Assembly (NCBI RefSeq): GCF_029382255.1
Contig: NZ_JARLLG010000001.1
Location: 620,001 to 684,000 of the forward strand
DNA: 64,000 nt
Reading direction: 5' to 3'
Source of the DNA: Isoptericola croceus
GTDB lineage: Bacteria; Actinomycetota; Actinomycetes; Actinomycetales; Cellulomonadaceae
This document shows positions 1 to 8,646 of the stretch, piece after piece. Below the pieces are notes generated by a model, which saw only the letters and a list, made by a program, of their open reading frames with translations, ran no database searches and was not told the DNA's origin. The first letter of the stretch is position 1. Each line of letters opens with the position of its first letter. Made by a program: the position numbers and the translations under genes.

Positions 1-742
1 CCGGCCCCATGCCGAACGCCATGCCGAGCGACTGGAAGCGCTCGACGCTCAGCAGGTCGCCGCCGGGCAGGCGGACGTCGCCGACGGCGAGGCGGTCGGC
101 GATCCGGCCGATGCGCTCGACGTCCTGCGGGTACCGCGCCCGGTAGAGGGCGTTCTTGGCGGTGACGCGCGGCTGCGTGCGCCCGTAGACCTCGCCCGCG
201 TCGGCGGTGAGGCTGGCGAGCCCGCCGGTGACGTACGACGCCGTGACGGCCTCGGGGGCGAGCGACAGGTAGGTGAGGGTGAGGAACCCGCCGTACGACT
301 GCCCGAGCGTGGACCAGCGACGGTCGTCGTAGACGGTCCTGCGGACGTGCTCGGCGTCGAGCACGATCGAGTCGGCGCGGAAGTGGGTCAGGTACTCGGT
401 CTGGGCCGCGCCGTCGCCGAGCGCGGACAGCGCGCCGGCCCGTACCGCCGTCGACCGCCCCGTGCCGCGCTGATCCAGCAGCACCACCCGGAACCGCCTG
501 AGGGCCTCGCCGAGCCAGCCGTCGGGTCCGGTCGGCCGTGGCCCCTTGCCACCCGGGCCGCCCTGCAGGAACACCAGCAGCGGCAGGTCCTCCCCGCGGC
601 GCTGCGGGGCGACGACCTCCCGCACGAACAGCGACAGTGTGCGGGCGTCGTCGGGTGCGGCCCAGTCGAGGGGCACGGTGAGGGTCCGGTCGGTGACGTG
701 CGCGCCCGGGATCGTGTACTCGGAGGTCGAGGTGATGCTCAC
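1..742 (-). CDS. Alpha/beta hydrolase, prolyl aminopeptidase-like (C-terminus cut by window edge)
   Basis: Only the first 247 codons are in the window; the reading frame is open to base 1. The GTG start at 742 gives an N-terminus without a signal peptide, so the enzyme is probably cytoplasmic. Alpha/beta-hydrolase landmarks appear in order: an oxyanion-type LQGGPGG turn (residues 59-65), DQRGTGRS (90-97) and the nucleophile elbow GQSYGG with Ser149. The combination of GGPGG, DQRGTGRS and GQSYGG is typical of proline iminopeptidases (family S33), which remove N-terminal proline from peptides. The catalytic Asp and His lie in the missing part, so activity cannot be confirmed. It runs in the same direction as the next gene, 64 bases upstream. 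Confidence 0.8.
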   Translation of the reverse strand, partial: MSITSTSEYTIPGAHVTDRTLTVPLDWAAPDDARTLSLFVREVVAPQRRGEDLPLLVFLQGGPGGKGPRPTGPDGWLGEALRRFRVVLLDQRGTGRSTAVRAGALSALGDGAAQTEYLTHFRADSIVLDAEHVRRTVYDDRRWSTLGQSYGGFLTLTYLSLAPEAVTASYVTGGLASLTADAGEVYGRTQPRVTAKNALYRARYPQDVERIGRIADRLAVGDVRLPGGDLLSVERFQSLGMAFGMGP

Positions 743-806
743 GGCGGCAGCCTATGCGGGTGAGCTTCCGCCGGAGGTCCTGGAGATCCTGGAGCGCCTG
801 CTCCGA

Positions 807-1265
807 TCATCCGGGGAACGGCTTGGGCTCGCACGCCCCCTCGTCCGCGCCCACCCGGCAGCTGACCGGCGCCTCGACCTCGGCGGGGCAGTGGGTCTTC
901 CCGTCGACCGTGCCCAGGGCGCTGAACTCCGCCTTGTACCCATGGACGGTCTCGTCGGGCAGGACCGGCCCGTTGACCCCGTCCTCCCGCGTGATGCTGG
1001 CGACCCCGTCGGCGTCGGTCTCGGCCTGGCCGGCGCGCACACCGGTCGCGTCGCCCCCTCGGGTCAGGATGAAAAACGTGACCTTCCGGCCGGAGACAGG
1101 ACCGTCGTCGTCGGCGAGCCGGACCGAGAGCGTGACGGGCGTGCTCGGATCGTCGACCACGACCGGCTCCGCCGAGAGCGTCGGTTCCGTGCACCCTGGG
1201 TAGGAGCACCCGGACGTGCCGCCACCGAGGCCGACGATGACGGCCAGGCCGACCAGTGCCCGCAT
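807..1265 (-). CDS. Small secreted Ig-like-domain protein, possible lipoprotein
   Basis: A 152-residue protein starting at the ATG at 1265, 44 bases after the stop of the giant secreted protein, so the two are probably co-transcribed. The N-terminus has a short hydrophobic stretch (residues 2-17) followed by TSGC, a weak lipobox. The body (about 30-130) has the look of a bacterial Ig-like (Big_1/invasin-type) fold: a VTLSVRLADDDGPVSG strand, then VTFFI, then a TDADGVASI turn, which is the classic D-x-D/N-G-x-A strand of these domains. Several cysteines (SYPGC, HCPAEVEAPVSC, GAC) suggest disulfides outside the cell. No enzyme motif is seen. Partner or structural function with the large upstream protein is a guess from position only. 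Confidence 0.7.
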   Translation of the reverse strand: MRALVGLAVIVGLGGGTSGCSYPGCTEPTLSAEPVVVDDPSTPVTLSVRLADDDGPVSGRKVTFFILTRGGDATGVRAGQAETDADGVASITREDGVNGPVLPDETVHGYKAEFSALGTVDGKTHCPAEVEAPVSCRVGADEGACEPKPFPG

Positions 1266-1309
1266 CGTCCGTCGCGACGCCCGACGCTGCGGGCGCGGCT
1301 CGACGCCGC

Positions 1310-4300
1310 TCAGCACGTCCCGAAATCCGTCGTCGCGCCCTCGAAGGGCGACATCCACGCGGCAAACATGTTGAGAACGTAGCCGGGAACGTTCTCCTCT
1401 GCGTCGTGGGAGACCGGGTCGAGCAGCGTGATGACGTGCGGTCCGTCTGCGCTGTCGAGCGTGATCGAGCCGTTGGACACCAGGGACTCGCCGGGCGTCG
1501 TGCGCACCTGGACGCAGGTGATCGAGATGCCCCACGAGGAGACCTCGAAGTCCTGTGTGCTCGTCGTGTCTGCGCTGTAGCCGTGGAAGCGCAGGTCGTC
1601 CTTGTGGCCCTGGAGGACGAATTCTTCCTTGAAGAAGTCCGGTCCGGCGATCTTGTCGACCCGGAAGACCACGTCGACGTCGGGGTTGAGATCCACCTCC
1701 GTGGCGGTCACGTCGATGGTCGAGTAGTCACCCGTGAAGCCCTGGTAGATGTAGCCGATCTCGTCCGGCAGGTCGAGCGGCGCCGAGTCGTTGGTGGCGC
1801 CCGGCAGGATGCTGAGGGTGCTGACGTCGTGCAGGTCGATTCGCAGCCCGACGGCGCTCGGGTCCAGACCGAAATGCCCCTGGAGCAGGGCCGAGACGAG
1901 CCCGCCCCACTGCCACAGCTCCTCGTCGAGGTCCGTGACGGGCACGGCGCCGACGTATGCCGCCGCCCCGAGCGTGAACCGCACAGTGGCCGGCTGGGAG
2001 GCGATCTGCACGGCCTTCGCCTCGGTGTCGACGGTCAGCTGCAGGTTCTGGCCGAGGTCCTCGAACTCGAAGTACGCGTCGGTGACACCGGCCGTGACGT
2101 CGTCGAACTCCTGGTAGTAGTCCGCCTCCACGTGGAAGCTCCCGTCGAGCGTGCTCCCGTCGCTCGTGTACGTGACGGTCGGTACCTTGAGCCCGCTCCC
2201 GTCAGCAAACCCGCCGACGTCGAACGTCATCTCGGTCGGCACGTCCGTCAGGCCCACCGTCGCCGAGGCAGGCTCGTCCTCGAACGTGCCGGTGACGGCG
2301 AGCGACAGCTCGTCGACGATGGCGGAGCTCGCCGTCGTGACCTGGCTGTCGGCGCCGAACGACCCCGTCACGTGCATGGACCCGGGGATCGGGCTGAACA
2401 CCGCCCTGGCCCGCACGTCGCCGAACGTCGGCACGCCGTGGGCCTCGGCGTGGACCTCCATGCGGGCCACGGTGTCCACGCTGGACGTGAACTGGACGTC
2501 GACGGTGTCATCGACCTGGATGGGCCCGACGGTCGTGGCCACGTCCGCCGGCAGGTCGGTCAGCGTGACGAGGACCTTGCCGCTGGTCACGGGGTCGGGG
2601 ACGAACACCTCGTCCTCGACGTAGAACTGCAGGCTGTCGACGGTGGGCTGGTAGCCCTCGAACGAGTACGTCTGGGTGCCCGGGTCGATCTCGAGTGCGG
2701 ACGGCAGCCCTGACACGGCGATGATCGCGGTGGCACCGAAGCAGCCGCCGGCCGTGCAGAACGGCATCTCGTCGGTAGCGCAGCCCGAGCCGCTCTCGCA
2801 GGCCCGGTCCACGAGGGAGATGCCGTTCTCGAACCGCGGCGTGCCGAGCCCGTCGAGCGCGGCCACCTTGCCGAGCCACAGCTGCGCCTCGAGGTCGAGC
2901 GAGCGGTCGGCCGAGTACCGGACCACGCCATCGGCCGACGTGACCGTCATCGTGCTCGGCAGGGGCCCGAGGCGGCCGGTCATGCCGAGGCGCGTGTCGT
3001 CGACTCCTCCCGCAGCGAGGACGACGTCGGCGTCGAGGCCGATGGTCTGCGACGCCGCGTCGAACTCGGCCGTGAAGTCCGAGCCGGTGTGCGTGTACCG
3101 CGCGCGGGAGACGTCGGCGATCGAGGCGCTCGCGTCGATGTCGCCGGTCGTCTCGCGGTAGTGCACGGCGAGGTGCGACCCGGTCGGCGCGCGCGCCCCG
3201 CCGTGGTTCGTGACGGCGACCTCGGCGCGGCCGAGCGCACCGGAGGTGCCCTCGAACCCGAACGTGCCTCCGCCCCAGTTGGCCTCGAACGCAGCCGGCA
3301 CGGACGTCAGCGCCGCGTAGGCGCTCCACTCGCGGCCGTCGTACGGGATGTCGCGGGCGAGGAACGCGATCTTCCCGACGGGGGCCGACATCGCCGTCTC
3401 CAGGTGCGACGCCCCGACGTCGGCCGTGACGCGCACCGACGCGGGCACGTTGCTGATGTCCGCGTCCAGGTAGCCCGCGTCCTCGCCCGTCACACGCAGC
3501 GCGATGGCGCCGACGGGCCTCGAGCTCTCCGCCACCACCTCCGTCGCCTGGCCCAGCCGACCCGTGACGTGCAGCGACTCGGGCAGGCCCTCGATGCTCG
3601 CCCGTCCGCGGACGACCGGGAACGTCGCGTCCGTGGTCCGCAGGTCGGCGTCGATACGCAGGTTCCCCAGCGGAGCCGAGGCCTGGTACCGGGCGTCGAC
3701 CCGGCCGCCGTCGACCTCCATGGGCCCGACCGTGAGGTCGAGCTCCTCGGGAAGGTCGGACAGCGTGGCGAGCACCCGCGCGTCCGGCGTCGCCGGCACG
3801 ATGTCGACGAGGCGCAGGTACGCCTCGAGGGTCGAGGAGGGCGGCCGGTAGCCGGTGAATCCGACGGTCCCCGTGGTCGTGTCGACCACCACCTCGGTCG
3901 GCAGACCCGCGAGCGCCACGGTGCCGACCGCGCCGAGGCAGGCGCCCTCGGCCGTTCCGCAGAACGGGGTCTCGTCCTCCGCGCATCCCGGCCCGCTTCC
4001 GCAGGCCCGGGCGGAGAGCGCCACGCCGTTCTCGAACAGGGGCGTCCCGAGCCCGTCGAGGGCCGCGACCTTGCCGATCCACGTGCCCAGCGTGAGGCCC
4101 ACGCGCCGGTCGGCGGCGTACCGCATGCGACCGTCGGCGAACGTGACGTCGAGCGTGGCAGGCAGGTTGTCGACGCGGCCCAGCGCCTTGAGCTGGGTGT
4201 CGTCGTTCCCTGTGCCGTCGGTGAGGATCGCGTCGACGTCGACGAACACGGGATCGCCGCCCGTGTCCGTCTCCAGGCGGAAGGTCTGGCCGTCCTGGCC

Positions 4301-7099
4301 GCGCGTGTACTCGACGTGCGAGAGGTTGCGGACCGCGATGCTCGCGTCGAGCTCGCCCGCGGCCTGCCGGTAGTGCGCCGCGAGGTGCAGGCCGTCCGGC
4401 GCCGTCGGGTCGGCGTGGTTGGCGGCCGCGAACTCCGCGGAACCCACGGGCCCCGTGATGCCGCGGAACCGATAGTTGCCGTCGGCCCAGTCGGCGTCGA
4501 ACTGGGCGGGCAGCGTGCGCAGGCTGCCCGTGGCGAACCAGTCGTGGTCACCGACCGGGAACCGGGCGGCGACGTCGATCCCGCCCAGATCTGCCGACTG
4601 GATGCCCTCCAGGTGCTGGGACGCGAGGTCCACCGAGAAGTCCACGCTGGCGGGCAGGTCCGTGACCAGCACGGACGCGTAGTGGTCCTCGGTGGGTCGG
4701 AGCCGCTCGAGGTGGTCCGGTGAGGCGAGGAACGTGATGCGTGGGACGGCGCTGCTCGCCTCGTAGTCCAGCCGGGTGAGGTCTCCGATCTCGTAGTCGA
4801 GTGCCAGCTGCGCCGGGACCTGGTCCACACCCGCCACCACGGTGGGGCCCGCCTGGGTGTTGGTGTAGGCGACCAGGGCCTCCTCGATCACCGAGTCCGC
4901 CGCGTACCGGACGGCCTGCGCGGCGGTGTCGACGTCGAGGGAGGCGACCGCCGGCAGGTTCGACAGGTCCATGCGCGCCTTGTGCACGCCGTCGAGGTCG
5001 CCGGCTCCGGTGAACGCCTGCCCGCCCGGCTCGAACTCGGTGCGCAGTCGTGGGTGCCCGTCGAACCACCCGTCGACGAGGCGCAGCCCGGTGACACGCG
5101 CGCTGAGCCCATAGCTGTCGCCGGCCGTGACGAAGGAGGCGTGGTCGCCGTCGAGCCGCGCGAAGTCTCCGAGGTGGCGGGACGCCTCGACCGTTGCCTC
5201 GCCCAGCGCCTCGGAGCCGGTGAAGGAGACGTGACCGGCGGCGCTGTCCGCGAGGACGTCGACGTCGGTCGGGACGTCCCGCAGCCCGCCGCGCAGCACG
5301 ATCCCGCCCGCACCGTGGTAGAAGTCCACGTCCAGGGCGGCGAGCACGCTGTCCGCCGAGTAGTCGAGAGTGGTCGCCGACTCCCCGGTGCGCAGCTCAC
5401 CGGTGAACGTCGCAGGCAGCTCCGTGGCTTCTGCCCGGACGGCCTGCAGCAGGGTGGCGTCGGCGTCATACACGACGTCGGCGAAGCCGACGTTCTCGAT
5501 CCCGGCGTCGGCGTCGTAGTCGAGAGTGCTGAGGAGCCCGTCCGGGGTGCGGGTCAGGTCCGCCTCGACCCGGGTGGGCAGCCGATTCACCAGGAGCTGC
5601 GTGAACCGGTCCGTGCCGTCGGCGCCGTTCGCGATGACCTGGGTGTCGAGCTGCGTCTCCTCGCTGCTCCGGGCCGTCACCACGGCCTTCTGGTCGGACC
5701 CCTCCTCGGGCGGCCGCACCCAGGCGCGGGCTCTGAACAGGTTCGGGACGGGGGAGAACCGCGCGCTCGCCACGGTCGGGTTGATCGCCTCTCCCTCGTC
5801 CGTGTCGGCCACGTCGGCGAGGCCGGCCGTCACGGCCAGCGACTCTCCGGCGCCGACCTGCAGGAGCGATGCGCTGATGTCGTACTCGCCGTTCAGGGCC
5901 TTCAGGGGGTTGAACGTGTAGATGCCGAGGGCCGCGGCCGGGAGCGAGGAGCCCCGGCGGAACCCGTCGAACCCGATGGAGAGGCGGTGTGCCCCGGGCA
6001 GGTCGTAGGCGGCCCAGAGATGTCCCGGGAGGTCCTGGCCGACCAGCTCGCTCGACGGCAGACGGATCTCCAGGAGCGCCAGCCCGAGGTTGACGAGCTC
6101 GGCCAGGGCCGTGACCTTGTCGGCCAGCTCCTGGTTCAGGGTCTCCACGAGCTCCTGGAGGCGGAGTACCTCGAGCAGCGCGCCGGGATGGGTGAGCAGG
6201 TACAGGGGGTCCTGGACGAGCTCGAGGAGCTCGGTGAGGCGGGACGTGACGGCATCGAGCTCGGTCTGCAGGTCGGTGACCCCCTGCGCGGCGGCGACCA
6301 CGTCGCCCAGGCCTGCCGCGGGGAGCAGGTCGACCAGCACGTCCGGCGTGCCGTCCTGCGTGACGTCCACGAGGGCCGGCACGCCGATCGGCAGGGTGAG
6401 CGAGCAGCCGACGTCCTTGGTCGCTGACTCGGAGCAGGCGCGGTAGGTCAGGCGGGGCAGCCCGTCCGGGAGCTGTTCGAGGAGCGAGAGCGGGTCCACC
6501 GGCAGGTCGGACAGGTCGCTCGTCGCGAGGGCCGCGGCAAGCTGGTCCTCGGTGGCCACGACGGTGCCGTCGAACACCTGGGGTCGGGCCACCTGCGGCT
6601 GCAGATCGGCTGCCGCGAGGTCCGGCGCCCCGTGGGTGAGCCGCCCGGCGGCGTCGAGGGTCTCCAGGGCCGCGGACGCCGTGGCGTCGACGAGCTCCTG
6701 GCCGGGACGCAGGGGGAGGTCGTGCCGGTAGGCATCGACCGGTGGCTCGGGGCTGATCGTGCGGACGGGCACGTCCGGTGAGCCCGACGGCGGAGCGACG
6801 ACCGGCAGCGCCGGGATCTCCTGGAGCGCCTTGGACCGCTCGGTCGGCACGGACACGGAGCCGTCCGGTCCCGGTTCGACGGGTCCGACGTCCGGCACCT
6901 GCTCCGGCTGGACCTCCACCAACGGCGCGAGGTCGGCGGCAGCAGGCTGCTCGTCCGCTTCCTCCGGCGGCGCCTCGGTGGCTGTCGGTGCCTCGGCGCC
7001 GGTGGTGCCCTCCGCCGGCACGATCCCGAGTGCGAGAACGGCCATCGTCAACGGGACGACGACGGACGTCCGGACCAGCGGCCTGCTGATGATCCTCAC
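1310..7099 (-). CDS. Giant secreted beta-repeat protein, function unknown
   Basis: A 1929-residue protein from the GTG at 7099, which has a GGGGG ribosome site 5 bases upstream; an in-frame GTG at 7111 is an alternative. Residues 1-30 form a signal peptide (RTSVVVPLTMAVLALGIVPA). A Pro/Glu/Ala-rich linker follows to about residue 130. A two-cysteine patch (YRAC to GCS) lies near 220, then a DVTQDGTPDVLVDL segment near 244-257 resembling a calcium-binding FG-GAP/EF-like loop, and a helical, coiled-coil-like stretch at about 265-340. The rest is beta-rich and repetitive: about 18 copies of a short hydrophobic-x-x-hydrophobic-P-x-x-hydrophobic motif (for example VTDLPASVDF, VDNLPATLDV, ISNVPASVRV). 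Two long modules carrying a cysteine cluster (RACGSGPGC, RACESGSGC) lie exactly 401 residues apart. No LPXTG or transmembrane anchor is visible; the protein ends in Cys. I do not recognise the family. Confidence 0.8.
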   Translation of the reverse strand: MRIISRPLVRTSVVVPLTMAVLALGIVPAEGTTGAEAPTATEAPPEEADEQPAAADLAPLVEVQPEQVPDVGPVEPGPDGSVSVPTERSKALQEIPALPVVAPPSGSPDVPVRTISPEPPVDAYRHDLPLRPGQELVDATASAALETLDAAGRLTHGAPDLAAADLQPQVARPQVFDGTVVATEDQLAAALATSDLSDLPVDPLSLLEQLPDGLPRLTYRACSESATKDVGCSLTLPIGVPALVDVTQDGTPDVLVDLLPAAGLGDVVAAAQGVTDLQTELDAVTSRLTELLELVQDPLYLLTHPGALLEVLRLQELVETLNQELADKVTALAELVNLGLALLEIRLPSSELVGQDLPGHLWAAYDLPGAHRLSIGFDGFRRGSSLPAAALGIYTFNPLKALNGEYDISASLLQVGAGESLAVTAGLADVADTDEGEAINPTVASARFSPVPNLFRARAWVRPPEEGSDQKAVVTARSSEETQLDTQVIANGADGTDRFTQLLVNRLPTRVEADLTRTPDGLLSTLDYDADAGIENVGFADVVYDADATLLQAVRAEATELPATFTGELRTGESATTLDYSADSVLAALDVDFYHGAGGIVLRGGLRDVPTDVDVLADSAAGHVSFTGSEALGEATVEASRHLGDFARLDGDHASFVTAGDSYGLSARVTGLRLVDGWFDGHPRLRTEFEPGGQAFTGAGDLDGVHKARMDLSNLPAVASLDVDTAAQAVRYAADSVIEEALVAYTNTQAGPTVVAGVDQVPAQLALDYEIGDLTRLDYEASSAVPRITFLASPDHLERLRPTEDHYASVLVTDLPASVDFSVDLASQHLEGIQSADLGGIDVAARFPVGDHDWFATGSLRTLPAQFDADWADGNYRFRGITGPVGSAEFAAANHADPTAPDGLHLAAHYRQAAGELDASIAVRNLSHVEYTRGQDGQTFRLETDTGGDPVFVDVDAILTDGTGNDDTQLKALGRVDNLPATLDVTFADGRMRYAADRRVGLTLGTWIGKVAALDGLGTPLFENGVALSARACGSGPGCAEDETPFCGTAEGACLGAVGTVALAGLPTEVVVDTTTGTVGFTGYRPPSSTLEAYLRLVDIVPATPDARVLATLSDLPEELDLTVGPMEVDGGRVDARYQASAPLGNLRIDADLRTTDATFPVVRGRASIEGLPESLHVTGRLGQATEVVAESSRPVGAIALRVTGEDAGYLDADISNVPASVRVTADVGASHLETAMSAPVGKIAFLARDIPYDGREWSAYAALTSVPAAFEANWGGGTFGFEGTSGALGRAEVAVTNHGGARAPTGSHLAVHYRETTGDIDASASIADVSRARYTHTGSDFTAEFDAASQTIGLDADVVLAAGGVDDTRLGMTGRLGPLPSTMTVTSADGVVRYSADRSLDLEAQLWLGKVAALDGLGTPRFENGISLVDRACESGSGCATDEMPFCTAGGCFGATAIIAVSGLPSALEIDPGTQTYSFEGYQPTVDSLQFYVEDEVFVPDPVTSGKVLVTLTDLPADVATTVGPIQVDDTVDVQFTSSVDTVARMEVHAEAHGVPTFGDVRARAVFSPIPGSMHVTGSFGADSQVTTASSAIVDELSLAVTGTFEDEPASATVGLTDVPTEMTFDVGGFADGSGLKVPTVTYTSDGSTLDGSFHVEADYYQEFDDVTAGVTDAYFEFEDLGQNLQLTVDTEAKAVQIASQPATVRFTLGAAAYVGAVPVTDLDEELWQWGGLVSALLQGHFGLDPSAVGLRIDLHDVSTLSILPGATNDSAPLDLPDEIGYIYQGFTGDYSTIDVTATEVDLNPDVDVVFRVDKIAGPDFFKEEFVLQGHKDDLRFHGYSADTTSTQDFEVSSWGISITCVQVRTTPGESLVSNGSITLDSADGPHVITLLDPVSHDAEENVPGYVLNMFAAWMSPFEGATTDFGTC

Positions 7100-7264
7100 A
7101 ACGACCCCCACGTTGTCGGTCAAGCATCCGCGAAGCACGATATGGGGGTCAGGACGAGACGGCAACGGGAATCGGTCGGGAGCCACGACGTCGCGGGGCG
7201 TCGCGCTCCCGCGCGGGCGGGCTTCCGGTTGAGTTCCTGGATCGCGTGCTCCAATAATGGAGGC

Positions 7265-7996
7265 ATGGCCCCCACCGAGCTGCATCAGTCGCGTGCCGTC
7301 CCCGTCGTCCTCGGAGCCGGCGTCCTCGCGCTGGGCGTGGTGCTCGGGATCGCCCTGCCCCCGCTCGCCCGCTGGTTGCAGGGCGTCCTGGAGAGCACCC
7401 CGCTGCCCGTCCACGGCGCGATCGGTCTCGTGGCGGACCTTCCGCTGGCCTGGTCGCTGCCGATCCTGTCCTTCGCGGGCCTCGTGGGAGGCGTGCTCCT
7501 CGCGCTGTCCGCCGAGCACGAGGCCCTCCGACTGACGGTCTGCGACGACCACGTCGAGCACCGCACCGACGCCCGGGAAGGCTGGATCGAGCGGACGGAG
7601 GTCGAGACCGTGCACCGCGACGGCAAGGACCTCGTCTTCCTCGGGACGGGCGGGCGTCCGCGGGCACGCATGGCGGCTGACAGCCTGAATGCCTCGAGAC
7701 TCGCCGGCGCGTTGCGCGACCACGGCTGGCCGTGGCGCGACGACGACCCCTACGACGGCGAGTTCGCGTCCTGGGTGGACGGTCGCCCCGGCTTCGACGC
7801 CGCCGAGCAGGACCTGCTGCGCCAGCGCCTCGCCGAGCGCAAGGACGCCGCCGCGGTCGTACGCGTCGACAGCATGCTGGCGGCGCGCGGGCTGGCCGTG
7901 CGCGAGCGGGACGGGCGGCTCCAGGTCCGTCGTGCGGGCGTTCCCGGGACCGCCGGTGTGGACGACGGCGAGGCAGGCCGTGGCGCGGACCGTTGA
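7265..7996 (+). CDS. YqeB-like membrane protein
   Basis: A 243-residue protein with ATG at 7265 directly after GGAGG. Two membrane segments lie near the N-terminus (about residues 10-30 and 58-78, flanking a short outer loop), followed by a soluble domain with alternating strands (about 85-150) and a helical C-terminus. The C-terminal part, with DDDPYDGEFASWVDG, AEQDLLRQRLAERKDA and LAARGLAVRERDGRLQVR, looks like the actinobacterial YqeB family (a bacterial PH-like domain plus helical tail). Function in the family is unknown. Divergent from the giant secreted protein across 165 bases. An AATAAT -10 at 7253-7258 with TTGAGT at 7229-7234 (18-bp spacer) would start transcription at or next to the ATG. 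The downstream TetR gene overlaps its 3' end, so they are coupled. Confidence 0.75.
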   Translation: MAPTELHQSRAVPVVLGAGVLALGVVLGIALPPLARWLQGVLESTPLPVHGAIGLVADLPLAWSLPILSFAGLVGGVLLALSAEHEALRLTVCDDHVEHRTDAREGWIERTEVETVHRDGKDLVFLGTGGRPRARMAADSLNASRLAGALRDHGWPWRDDDPYDGEFASWVDGRPGFDAAEQDLLRQRLAERKDAAAVVRVDSMLAARGLAVRERDGRLQVRRAGVPGTAGVDDGEAGRGADR

Positions 7997-8594
7997 CACC
8001 GAGCGCTACGCGGCCCGCCGCCTGCAGATCATCGACGCCGGGCTGACGGTCATCGCGGAGCGCGGGTACGACGGCGCCACGACCGCCCGGATCTGCCGGC
8101 AGGCCGGGATCGGGTCGGGCACGTTCTTCCACTACTTCGCCACGAAGGCCGACCTGCTGCTGGCCATCCTCGAGCTCGGCACGGCCGAGACCCGGGAGAA
8201 GGCGGCGGCCTTCGAGGGGCGGACGGACGCCCTCGCCGTCCTCCTCGAGCTGGTGGGCGCCGCCGCGGACGAGGCGGCCGACCCGAGGGTGCCGGGGTTC
8301 GTCCGGGCGGTGGCGGGCGTGATGCACGTACCGGCCGTCGCCGCGGCGCTCGCCGAGGACGACGCCGCGCAGCGCGAGCTGCTGCTGCACTGGGTCGAGC
8401 GCGGCCGGGCGGCCGGGGAGGTCCGCACGGACGTGCCGGCCGGCCGGCTCGCGTCGTGGCTGACCCTGCTCATGGACGGCTTCCTCGAGCGCGTGGCCGT
8501 CGACGACGGCTTCGTCGCCGCCGACGAGCGGGAGCTCCTGGTCGCCACCGTCCGGGACTTCCTGCGCGGCGTCGGCCCCCCGCCGCACCCGTGA
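7980..8594 (+). CDS. TetR-family transcriptional regulator
   Basis: A 204-residue protein read from the GTG at 7980, overlapping the end of the YqeB-like gene by 17 bases. Residues 8-55 hold the TetR DNA-binding domain: RRLQIIDAGLTVIAERGYDGATT, then ICRQAGIGSGTFFHYFATKADLL, the usual helix-turn-helix with the GTFFHYF recognition helix. The remaining 140 residues are a helical ligand domain with no recognisable ligand signature. Overlap with the upstream membrane-protein gene suggests it regulates that gene, itself included, in response to a ligand; this is inference from position. The target operator is not evident. Confidence 0.85.
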   Translation: MARTVDTERYAARRLQIIDAGLTVIAERGYDGATTARICRQAGIGSGTFFHYFATKADLLLAILELGTAETREKAAAFEGRTDALAVLLELVGAAADEAADPRVPGFVRAVAGVMHVPAVAAALAEDDAAQRELLLHWVERGRAAGEVRTDVPAGRLASWLTLLMDGFLERVAVDDGFVAADERELLVATVRDFLRGVGPPPHP

Positions 8595-8600
8595 CACGAC

Positions 8601-8634
8601 GAAGGCCGCCGTCCACCAGGACAGCGGCCTTCGC
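8601..8634. terminator. Bidirectional hairpin terminator between tetR and glpK
   Basis: Perfect 10-bp arms (CGAAGGCCGC at 8601-8610, its complement at 8625-8634) with a 14-base loop. It lies in the 52-base gap between the convergent ends of the TetR gene and glpK. There is no T-run, as is usual in GC-rich actinobacteria. Confidence 0.7.
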
Positions 8635-8646
8635 GGCGCGCCGGAG

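Noticed and set aside
347-1382. Long plus-strand open frames opposite the hydrolase and Ig-like genes
   Set aside because: They are antisense shadows of the minus-strand genes; the products are Arg/Pro/Gly-rich with no domain, as expected from high GC.
1256-6427. Several 480-540 codon frames opposite or within the giant secreted gene
   Set aside because: All are in other frames of a 5.8-kb gene with clear signal peptide and repeats; compositions are Arg-rich and low complexity.
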